Below are positions 44,391-53,158 of a stretch of 64,000 nt of DNA, piece after piece. The stretch comes from Holophagales bacterium. Its GTDB lineage: Bacteria > Acidobacteriota > Thermoanaerobaculia > UBA5066. Location of the stretch: positions 372,001-436,000 of the forward strand of contig JADKBZ010000001.1 of assembly GCA_016714815.1 (NCBI GenBank). Reading direction: 5' to 3'. Positions within the stretch are counted from its first letter, which is position 1. Each line of letters starts with the position of its first letter. Both the position numbers and the translations under genes were made by a program. The notes beneath the pieces were generated by a model. The model ran no database searches, was not told the DNA's origin, and worked only from the letters and a program-made list of their open reading frames with translations.

Positions 44391-47300
44391 ATGCTGCTGA
44401 ACGCCGTGCTCCGCGACGAGTTCGATCCGGTCATCCGGGGACGTGGCGAGGACTACTTCAGGCGAGGCCGGATCCGGTCGAGCGTCGGGAACGACGTCGC
44501 GGTCATCGCGAAGGTGTCGGGCAGCAGGGACTACACCGTCAACGTCGGCCGGATCGGAGACGAGGTCGAGCTCTCCTGCACCTGCCCGTACTTCGAGGGC
44601 GACGGCGCCTGCAAGCACCTCTGGGCCGTCCTCCTCTTCGCCGAGGCGGAGGGCTTCCTGCGGGGCGACGGCAGGCCGGTGCGGAAAGTGACGCTGACCG
44701 ACCTCGACGACTTCGACGACTTCGACGAAGACCAGGCTCGAGGAGGACCTCGAGGACGACGACGAGGACGACGTCGAGGTCGAGATCGACGAAACGCTCG
44801 AGGGGAGCGGAGGCGCCTCCCGCCGCCTGCGCGGAATCAGCCGCGGCCGGACCCCGAGTACACGCCCCGGACCGGCCTCCGGTTCGGCCTCGGTCAGGCC
44901 TCCGGTCCGGCCCTCGTGGGAGAGCGCGCTCCAGTCGGTCTCCACCGCCACACCCGTCGCATTGGGTCGCCCGCTGGTCTGGCCGCCGGGCCGGCAGCTG
45001 CTCTACGTCGTCGACGTGGCCGCCTCGCGCACGACCGGGGTCACCCTCGACCTCTTCACGCGCGACCCGGCCATGAAGGGTGGATTCCTGACTCCGCGAC
45101 CGATCGCCCTGACGCGAGAGGAGCTGGCCCGCTCCCCCCTCGCCGCCGACCGGAAGGCTCTCGCACTTCTCGCCGGCGCGTCGCCGGCCGGGGTCGACGC
45201 GATGTGGGCGAATTCGTGGGCGCGGCTCCCGTTCAAGTTCGTCCTGAGAGAGGGGCTGGCCGAGCTGCTGCTCCCGGACCTCTGTGCGGAGGGCCGCTGC
45301 GTTCTCCGCCAGGGCCAGCGGCGCGACGTGCTGCTCCGGTCGCCTGGGACGACGGCTCTCCCTGGAAGCTCGTCCTCGTGTGTGCGAGGGAGGGCGGAGG
45401 CGACCTCGTGGTCCGCGGCGTGCTCCGGCGGGGCGACGAAGAGCACCCGCTCGCCGAAGCTGACTTCCTGACCAGGGAAGGGCTCCTGCTGAGGAACGCG
45501 TCCTTCGCACACTGGTCCGGCAGCCGGTCGTTCGCCTGGGTCGTTCTGCTTCGGCGAGACGGCGAGCTGCGCGTCCCCGCCTCGGGCCTCGCGCGCCTCC
45601 TCGACGCGCTCGCCGCGGGGGCCGTCGACTGCGAGATCGAGCTGCCCGAGGACGTGGCCATCATGGAAGCCGCCCGTCCTCCCGTCCCGCTCCTGAGGCT
45701 TTCGCTGAGGCCGGAGGCACCGGGTCGGGCACCGATGGCGTTCGGGACCCTGGCCTTTGCCTACGATGGGCGGGAGGTCGACTGGGGAGAGCCCGGCGGG
45801 CTGCTGAGGGCAGGTCGGTCCGGCTCGTCCGCCGCGACGGAGCCGCCGAGGAGGAGGCCGCCTCTCGCCTCGAACGGCTCGGGTTCGCGCCGGTCCACGC
45901 GCTCAACGCCCGCCCCACGTCGTTCGCCATCGCTTCCACGCGGATCCCGGAAGTCGTCCACGAGCTCTTGATCGCGGGGTGGCGCGTCGAGGCGGAAGGG
46001 CGGCGGGTGCGGCCCGGGGGAGGCGCGAAGGTCTCGGTCACGTCGGGCGTCGACTGGTTCGACCTGCGGGCCGACGTCGACTTCGGCGGCCTCTCGGCGA
46101 GCCTCCCCGAGCTCCTCGCGGCGCTCCGGGCGCAGAGGAACTGGGTGACTCTCGGCGACGGGACGCTCGGGCTGCTGCCGGAGGAGTGGCTCCGTCGCAA
46201 CGAGCTCCTCGCGGGAATGGGCCAGACCGGCGGAGAGCGGATCCGGTTCCAGCGGGGGCAGCTGGTGCTCCTCGACGCGCTTCTTCACGCCGAGCCCGAC
46301 GTGAAGTGCGACGCGGCTTTCAAGCGGGCCCGCGAGGCGCTCGCCCGCTTCACCGGGGCCGTCCCGCTCGACCCTCCGCGCTCCTTCGTGGGGAGCCTCC
46401 GGCCCTACCAGCGCGAGGGGCTCGGCTGGTTGAAGTCCCTTCAGGAGCTGGGATTCGGCGGCTGTCTCGCCGACGACATGGGGCTCGGCAAGACGGTGCA
46501 GGTCCTCGCGCTCCTCGACGGCCGCCGCGCCGGCAGGCACGGGCCCTCGCTCGTCGTCGTACCGCGCTCCCTCCTCTTCAACTGGCAGGACGAGGCGGCC
46601 CGGTTCACGCCAAGCTCTCCGTTCTCGACTACTCCGGCGCGGCCCGCGGCGGGCTGAACCCTGTGCGCCACGACGTCGTCCTGACGACGTACGGCACGCT
46701 CAGGCGCAGCGTGGGGGCACTGAAAGAGATCGACTGGGATTACGTCGTCCTCGACGAGGCGCAGGCCGTCAAGAACGCCACGACGGCGGCGGCGAAGGCC
46801 GTCCGCCTCGTGAAGGCGAAGAACCGCCTCGCGCTGAGCGGCACGCCTGTCGAGAACCACCTCGGAGAGCTCTGGAGCCTCCTCGACTTCCTCAACCCCG
46901 GAATCATGGGGAAGGCGTCGGCGTTCTCCGGCAAGGCGGCCAGGAACCCCGACGAACAGACGCGCAGCCTCCTCGCGCGGGCGGTGCGGCCGTTCGTCCT
47001 CCGCCGGACAAAAGAGAAGGTCGCGAGCGACCTCCCCGCCAAGGTCGAGCAGACCGTGCTCTGCGAGATGGGCGGCACGCAGCGCCGGCTCTACGGAGAG
47101 CTGAAGGACCACTATCGCCGCTCGCTCCTCGAAGGTCGACCGGCTCGGCATCGGCCGCTCGAAGATCCACGTCCTCGAAGCGCTCCTCAGGCTCCGGCAG
47201 GCCGCCTGCCACCCGGGGCTCCTCGACGCGCGCCGATCCGGCGAGGAGAGCGCGAAGCTCGAGGCGCTGATGCCCCGGCTGGTGGAGCTGGCAGAGGAGG

Positions 47301-47755
47301 GGCACAAGGCCCTCGTCTTCTCGCAGTTCACCTCGCTCCTCGCCCTCGTGCGGCAGAGGCTCGACGCGGCGGGGCTGACCTACGAGTACCTCGACGGCCA
47401 GACGCGGGACCGCGCCGCGCGTGTCGCGCGCTTCCAGTCCGACGGCGGCGCGCCGCTCTTCCTCGTCAGCCTCAAGGCGGGCGGCCTCGGCCTCAACCTC
47501 ACCGCCGCCGGCTACGTGTTCATCCTCGACCCCTGGTGGAACCCGGCAGTCGAGGCGCAGGCGGTCGACCGGGCGCACCGGATCGGCCAGAGCCGCGCGG
47601 TCTTCGCCTACCGCCTCATCACGAAGGACACAATCGAGGAGAGGGTGGCCGAGCTGCAGAAGACGAAGAAGCATCTCGCCGAGTCGATCCTCACGGCAGA
47701 TGCCGGGCTCCTTCAGACGCTGAAGCGGGAAGACCTCGAGCTGTTGCTGTCCTGA
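44391..47755 (+). CDS. SWIM-SNF2 family helicase, five apparent frameshifts
   Basis: A ~1120-residue SNF2-like ATPase pieced from three frames. It opens with a SWIM finger (SCTCPYFEGDGACKHLW), then an acidic linker and a long middle region. The helicase core has GCLADDMGLGKTVQ (Walker A), LDEAQAVKN (motif II), ALSGTPVENHLGELWSLLDFL, KALVFSQFTS, and SLKAGGLGLNLTAA with DRAHRIGQ. Frame changes fall near 44735, 45340, 45815, 46606 and 47132. Every segment is well preserved, with no extra stops or lost motifs. If the shifts are real the gene is dead; if not, it is a typical bacterial Snf2 protein. Context beside yehQ (also SWIM) is notable. Confidence 0.8.
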
Positions 47756-47783
47756 GGAGAATCGGTAGCTTGCGGGGGCGGCT

Positions 47784-48025
47784 ATGATCAGGGGCATGGC
47801 ACCGGTCACCCAAGCGCGGAGTTTGATGTCGTCATCGAGCGAGACACAGAAGGCTGGTACGTCGCCTCGGTTCCCGCTCTGCGCGGATGCCACACCCAGG
47901 CCCGCTCCCTCGACGAGCTACGGGAGCGAACCCTCGAGGCCATCGAGCTCTGTCTCGAGGTCGATCAGACGGGTGGAACGCCCCTCGAGTTCGTCGGCAT
48001 CCAGCGGATCCGGCTGGCCTCGTGA
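47784..48025 (+). CDS. hicB: HicB antitoxin, start region frameshifted
   Basis: From 47819 the frame reads EFDVVIERDTEGWYVASVPA, LRGCHTQARSLDELRERTLE and ends LEFVGIQRIRLAS, the HicB antitoxin fold. No ATG, GTG or TTG precedes it in this frame; ATG 47784 and 47796 lie in another frame, so a one-base indel around 47805-47815 is likely. The stop overlaps hicA in GTGA, the usual coupling. HicB neutralises HicA; its short length (~75-80 residues) suggests the compact, HTH-lacking form. Confidence 0.65.
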
Positions 48026-48246
48026 CGCGTCTCCCGCGCCCCGAGGGCCGGGAGCTTGTATCCGCCCTCCGCTCCGTGGGATTCGAGGTGATCAGGGTTC
48101 GGGGGAGCCATCACTTCATGAGACACGCCGATGGTCTGACGACGGTCGTCCCCGTTCACGCGGGCGAGACGATCGGCCCCGGCCTGCTCTTGCAGATCCT
48201 CAGGGACTGCGACCTGACCCCGGAACAGCTGCGACAGCTGCTCTGA
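48022..48246 (+). CDS. hicA: HicA mRNA interferase toxin
   Basis: A 74-residue double-stranded-RNA-binding-fold toxin. The motif GFEVIRVRGSHHFMRH places the catalytic histidine segment at residues 28-31, and VVPVHAGETIGPGLLLQILRDCDLT completes the family. HicA cleaves mRNA when free of HicB. Start GTG 48022 overlaps hicB. Gene order hicB-hicA is the reverse of the E. coli arrangement but common elsewhere. Confidence 0.85.
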   Translation: MTRLPRPEGRELVSALRSVGFEVIRVRGSHHFMRHADGLTTVVPVHAGETIGPGLLLQILRDCDLTPEQLRQLL

Positions 48247-48266
48247 AGCGCACCGCGCGTCGCCGC

Positions 48267-48810
48267 TTACCGCACCTCGGCTCCCGGGGTGGCTGAGCGA
48301 GAAGATCCCGGGGTCCGGAACTCCCACGGCGCGACCAGGCGCGCGTCGGACCAGAGCCCGACCCGCGCCTCCGTGCCTGCCGCTCCAGCCTCGCGAGCGT
48401 TCTGTCCTTCGAATACTGCGTGTATGCCAGGCCATTCCCGCGGCGACCAGCTCCTGGTTCAGGACGCGGCCGTCGGGCAGGATCACTTCGCCGAGCGTCC
48501 GGCCGTAGCGCTCCTTCCCGGTGGGCCTCACCGTCACCGTCTTCCCGAACGCAAGCTCCGACGTGAGCTGCTTCGCCCGCGCGCCGAAAGCCTGGCGCTT
48601 CTCGGGGCAGTCGATCCCGTTCAACCGCACCTTCACCTGGGTCGTTCCGTAGAGAACCGTGATCGTGTCGCCGTCGGTGATGCCGACGACGCGGGCATCG
48701 AAGGGCTCGTGGCTCGGGCGTCGATGACAGCCGAATGTCCCGAGTGCCACCACGAGAAGAGCGAGGAAGGGCAACGCGGCCCTTCCTCGACAATTCGCAA
48801 CAGCCGTCAC
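48267..48810 (-). CDS. Thermonuclease-like lipoprotein (SNc domain), two apparent frameshifts
   Basis: Begins with a lipoprotein signal ending LGTFGC. The staphylococcal-nuclease domain follows: DGDTITV, VRLNGIDCPEKRQAFG (Arg and Glu of the active site), GKERYGRTLGEVILPDG (second Arg), ELVAAGMAWH. The family C-terminus continues in two other frames: QYSKDRTLARLE, then GLWSDARLVAPWEFR, stopping at 48267. Shifts lie near 48425 and 48380. If repaired it is a ~180-residue calcium-dependent nuclease anchored in the envelope. It is convergent with hicBA. Confidence 0.75.
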
Positions 48811-49164
48811 GACTTCACTCTAGTCCTGGAGCCGCGGGTCGTCGCGCGGACGAGCGCGGCCGCAAGCTCGTCCCGGCCCTCGCAGCTGGACGAAAAAGGG
48901 CCCCCCAGTGATGCGAACGCATCAATTTCGGTCCACGGCGCTCTGACCTGTTGGAGTTTCTCCCTTCTCGCGCAGCCTGGTCGCGAGGGGAGTCGCAGGC
49001 CCGGCCTCCCTCGCGATTGTTAACGTGACGAGGGAGGGTCGTTCGCTTACCCTGCCTCGGAACAGCGTCAGGGGGACCTCACGGCGGAGGAGGGAACACA
49101 CCTGGTCAGCTCGTCGTCCGAACCACGGCCAGACCGCGAGGGGCTTCCCGCCCCCGGTCAGCTC
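48811..49164. other. Gene-free region upstream of drmD with two inverted repeats
   Basis: This 354-base stretch has no convincing gene. It holds TGATGCG-AA-CGCATCA (48909-48924), a perfect inverted repeat, and CCTCCCTCG (49005-49013) with CGAGGGAGG (49029-49037) around a 15-base spacer containing GTTAAC. These are candidate operators for the divergent thermonuclease and drmD genes. In the drmD frame, homology-like sequence (LPAPGQLVRVR) extends upstream of the first GTG, so the real drmD start may lie here, after another indel. Confidence 0.4.
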
Positions 49165-52100
49165 GTGCGCGTCCGCGCCCGCTCCTTCCTCGTCGAGGAG
49201 GTCATCCCTCCCGCGCGCCCGTCCGAGCAGACCCTCGTCCGCCTCTCCTGTCTCGACGACGACGCCCAGGGCGAAGAGCTGTCCGTCCTCTGGGAGCGCG
49301 AGGTCGACGCCGCCATCTCCACCGGCTCGGGCTGGACCACCGTCGGCCGCACCGGCTTCGACCCGACGAAGCTCTTCTCGGCCTACCTCCACACCCTCCG
49401 CTGGAACGGCGTCACCGCCGCCGACCCGCGCCTCATGCAGGCCCCTTTCCGCGCCGGCATCCAGGTCAAGGCCTACCAGCTCGAGCCGCTCCGCAAGGCG
49501 CTCCGGATGCCCGCGTCGGGCTCTTCATCGCCGACGACGTCGGCCTCGGAAAGACGATCGAAGCGGGCCTCATCGTCCGCGAGCTCCTCATGCGGCAGCG
49601 CGTCCGCCGGATCGTCGTCTCCTGTCCCGCCTCCGTCGTCCTCCAGTGGCGCGACGAGCTCGACCGCCGCTTCGGCCTCACCTTCGCCGTCTTCGACCGC
49701 GACTTCGTCCTCGCCCGCCGCCGCGAACGAGGCTACGGCATCAACCCCTTCACCACCCACTCCCGCTTCATCCTGTCGCACTCGCTCCTGCGCGACGAGG
49801 CCTACGCCGGCCCGCTCCGCGACTGGCTCGGCGACTTCGAGCCGGGCTCGCTCCTCATCCTCGACGAGGCCCACAACGCCGCCCCCGCCTCCGGAGCGAA
49901 GTACGCCATCGACTCGGCCCTGACGAAGTCGGTCCGCGACCTCGCCCCCCGCTTCGAGCACCGCCTCTTCCTCTCGGCCACGCCCCACAGCAGCCACTCG
50001 AACAGCTTCTCCTCGCTCCTCCGAGCTGCTCGACCCGCTCCGTTTCTGCCGCGGCGTCCCGGTCAAGGGGCCAGAAGCTCCTCGACACGGTCATGGTCCG
50101 GCGCCTCAAGAGCGACCTTCGCGAGATCGTCGGCGACCTCCCGCGGCGCGACGTCATCCAGGTCGATGTCGACGGCCTCCCGCCCGACGCGCCCGACCTT
50201 CGCCTCGCCGAGCTCCTCGACCGCTACGCCACCCTCCGCGCCGAGCGCCTCGCCACCGCACGCAAGACGGCCCAGGCGGCCGCCAAGCTCGTCACGATCC
50301 ACCTGCAGAAACGGCTCTTCTCCTCCGTCGACGCCTTCGCCCGCACCCTCAAGGTCCACCGCGCCTCGCTCGAACGGGCGGAAGGGAAGGCCCGCCGCGA
50401 CGAAGAGATCGCCCTCGCCTCGCTCACCCTCCTCGTCGCGCCCCCCTCCTCCGACGACGACCGCGCCGAGCTGAGCGAAGAAGAGCTGACCGCCGCCACC
50501 GACGCCGAGGTCGACCGCGCCACCCGCGCCTCGCTCCCGGCGGCCGGAACGGCGATCGTCAGCCCGGCCGAAGGCGCCGTTCTCGACGAGATGGCCGCCC
50601 TCGCCGAGGCCGCCCGCCACGTGCCCGACCCGCGCGTGAAGCTCCTCCTCGAGTGGATTCGCCAGAACCTCCTCGAAGGCAAGCCCGGCGCCTCGAGCGC
50701 CAACGCCCCCGCCTGGAACCGCCGTCGCGTCCTCGTCTTCACCGAGTTCACCGACACCATGCGGTACCTCGCCACCCAGCTCCGCTCCGCCCTCGGTTCC
50801 GTCGATCGCGACGGCACTCGAGTCGATGAGCGCATCGCCGTCTTCCACGGCGGCCTCGGCGACGACACCCGCGAAGAGCTCAAGGCCGCCTTCAACTCCG
50901 ACCCAGGTGCCCACCCTCTCCGCATCCTCATCGCCACCGACTCCGCCCGCGAGGGCGTCAACCTCCAGAACCACTGCGCCGACCTCTTCCACTTCGACGT
51001 CCCCTGGAACCCCGGCCGCATGGAGCAGCGAAACGGCCGCATCGACCGCCAGCTCCAGCGCGAGAAGGTCGTCCGCTGCCACTACTTCTTCTTCGCCCAG
51101 CGCCCGGAAGACAAGGTCCTCCGGACCCTCGTCCAGAAGACCGAGACCATCCAGAAAGAGCTGGGGAGCCTCTCCACCGTCCTCGAGAAGCGCCTTGGCG
51201 CCCTCCTCGAGGGGGGCATCCGCCGCTCCGACGCCGACCACCTCGCCCGCCGTCTCGACGCCGAAGCGCCGAACGAACGCGAGCGCGTGGCGATTGCCGA
51301 GCTCGAGGCGCAGGCCGAGGTCGACGAAACCCGCACCCGCAAGGAGCTTCTCGCCACCCAGCTCGAGGAGCTGCGCTCGGTGATGGAAACCTCCCGCCGA
51401 GCCCTCGGCTTCGACGAAGACGCCTTCCGCGAGGCGCTCTCCTCCTCGCTCGAGCTTTCCAAGGCCGACCCGCTCGTCCTCACCTCGGTCCGGGGGCGCC
51501 CGGCGTACGACTTCCCTGCCCTCGATCAGCGCGCCGGCGCCGACCACTCCTGGGCCGCCTCGCTCGACACCCTTCGCCGCCGCCGCCGGAAAGACGAAAA
51601 GCCCTGGGACTGGCGCCGCGAGGCCCCGCCGCGCCCCGTCGTCTTCGCCGACCCCGGCACCCTCGACGACGACGTCGTCCACCTCCACCTCGAGCACCGC
51701 GTCGCCCGGCGCCTCCTCGGACGTTTCCTCTCGCAGGGCTTCGTCCACGACGACCTCTCCCGCGCCTGCTGCGCCCAGACGCGCGACCCCGTCCCCCGCG
51801 TCGTCCTCCTCGGCCGCCTCTCGGCCTTCGGCGACGGCGCCGCGCGCCTTCACGACGAGGTCATCGCCCTGGCAGCCCGCTGGGTCGAACCCGACGCCCG
51901 CAAGGGCCCCCTCCGCCCCTACGCCGAGACGGCCGAGGAACGGGCGCTGACGCTTCTCGAAGAATCGCTCCTCGCCTCGAATGGAACGCCCGTTCCCGAA
52001 TCGACCCGTTCCCGTCTCCTCGCCACCTCCGCGAAGGACCTCGAAAGCCTCCTCCCGGCCCTCCGCGAAAGGGGCGAGGAGACCCTTCGCCGCGTGAAGG

Positions 52101-52396
52101 AGCGCCTCGCCGACCGCGGCCGCCGCGAGGCCGACGAGCTGCGCGCCGTCCTCGTCGCGCAGAAGGAGCGGATCGAAAGAGAGCAGGCGAAACACGCCGA
52201 CCCCCAGCTCGACCTCGGCTTCGCCGAAGACGAGAAGCGCCAGCTCTCCGCCGACCGCCGCCACTGGGAACGGCGCCTCTCCGAGCTGGAGCGCGAGCTG
52301 ACCACCGAGCCCGACCGCATCCGCCGTTCCTTCGAGGTCCGCGCCACCCGCCTCGAGCCGGTGGGCCTCGCCTACCTCTGGCCGGTGTCGGGATGA
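49165..52396 (+). CDS. drmD: DISARM-type SNF2-like helicase DrmD, three apparent frameshifts
   Basis: The protein matches what I know of DrmD of class 1 DISARM: LVEEVIPPARPSEQTLVRLSC-type N-terminus, LRWNGVTAADPRLMQAPFRAGI, then FIADDVGLGKTIEAGLI (Walker A), LLILDEAHNAAP (motif II), FLSATPHSSHSNSFSSLL, and the C-terminal helicase lobe (VFTEFTDTMRYLA, ATDSAREGVNLQNHCADLFHFDVPWNP, QRNGRIDRQ), followed by a ~450-residue charged tail. Frames change near 49511, 50021 and 50068; from there to 52396 one frame is intact. The GTG at 49165 is the first possible start in frame but the true one is probably ~20 codons upstream. DrmD supports phage restriction; its methylase partner follows. Confidence 0.8.
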
Positions 52397-52419
52397 GGGG
52401 GTTGAGCAGTCTCCATACT

Positions 52420-52507
52420 GGTAACGGAAGTTACCGGGTGAGGTCGAAACCGGTAACGAGGATTACCGGTTCACCATCACGGCAGGCTGTACCGGAAGCG
52501 GTAGAAT
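52420..52507 (+). promoter_or_regulatory. Operators and promoter of the vapBC module
   Basis: GGTAA-N6-TTACC occurs at 52420-52435 and 52452-52467, centres 32 bases apart. The second extends to ACCGGTAA/TTACCGGT. A third element, TACCG-GAAG-CGGTA (52490-52503), has the half-sites in the opposite order and abuts TAGAAT (52502-52507), a likely -10 box 16 bases before the antitoxin ATG. Repeated palindromes over the promoter are typical of VapBC autoregulation. Confidence 0.7.
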
Positions 52508-52523
52508 TGCGCCGAGGTGGCAG

Positions 52524-52772
52524 ATGAACGAAGTCATGACACATATCGATTCGTCTGGCAGGCTTGTCGTGCCTGCCGCGATTCGGAAGGAGCTCGGCCT
52601 CACTCCCGGGGCTGCCGTTACCCTTCGCGTCTCCGACGGAGAGCTGCGCGTCCTCGCTCGGAGCGAGGCCGTCAGGCGCGCTCAGGAGAGGGTCCGGAAG
52701 TACGTCCAGCCGGGGCGGAGTCTCGCCGACGAGCTGATCGCCGAGCGGCGCGCGGAGTGGAAGCGTGGGTAG
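52524..52772 (+). CDS. vapB: AbrB/SpoVT-type VapB antitoxin
   Basis: An 82-residue antitoxin. The N-terminal swapped-hairpin domain is clear: HIDSSGRLVVPAAIRKELGL, PGAAVTLRV, LRVL. The C-terminal ~30 residues (RSLADELIAERRAEW) form the toxin-binding tail. It should repress its promoter through the GGTAA/TTACC operators upstream. Its stop overlaps the toxin by 8 bases. The module sits between drmD and its methylase. Confidence 0.85.
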   Translation: MNEVMTHIDSSGRLVVPAAIRKELGLTPGAAVTLRVSDGELRVLARSEAVRRAQERVRKYVQPGRSLADELIAERRAEWKRG

Positions 52773-53148
52773 GGTCGTCCTCGACGCATCCGCAATCCTC
52801 GTTCTCATCAACGGCGAGGCCGGCGCGGCCGCAGTGGCCGAGACCCTCGAGGATGCCGTCGTCAGCGCCGTCAATCTCTCGGAAGTCGTCGGGAAGCTGC
52901 TCGAGACGGGGATGCCCCGCAGAGAGGCCGAGAGTACCCTCGGCGGACTCGGGCTCGAGGTCCATCCCTTTGATGAGACAGCCGCGTGGAGCGCCGGCGC
53001 TCTCCGGTCGAGCACGAAGAAGGCCGGTCTCTCGCTCGGCGACCGCGCCTGCCTGGCGCTCGCCAAGGAACTCGATCTCCCCACCGTCACAGCTGATTCA
53101 GCCTGGGCGAAGACCCCTGTGGGGGTGGAGGTCAGGCTGGTGAGATGA
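52765..53148 (+). CDS. vapC: VapC-type PIN domain RNase toxin
   Basis: A 127-residue PIN protein. VVLDASAILVLINGE holds the first Asp, NLSEVVGKL the Glu, LSLGDRACLALAKEL and TADSAW the later acidic residues, so the active site is intact, unlike the interrupted PIN gene at 32 kb. GTG 52765 overlaps vapB. It ends 10 bases before the methylase start, so the module may be transcribed into that gene. Confidence 0.85.
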   Translation: MGRVVLDASAILVLINGEAGAAAVAETLEDAVVSAVNLSEVVGKLLETGMPRREAESTLGGLGLEVHPFDETAAWSAGALRSSTKKAGLSLGDRACLALAKELDLPTVTADSAWAKTPVGVEVRLVR

Positions 53149-53158
53149 GCGAGCCCTG

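Noticed and set aside
48908..48946. Palindrome at 48909 as a fifth AAA/DUF4143 start-site repeat
   Set aside because: The only start codons are at its left arm and lead to a 12-codon frame; no family-like residues follow.
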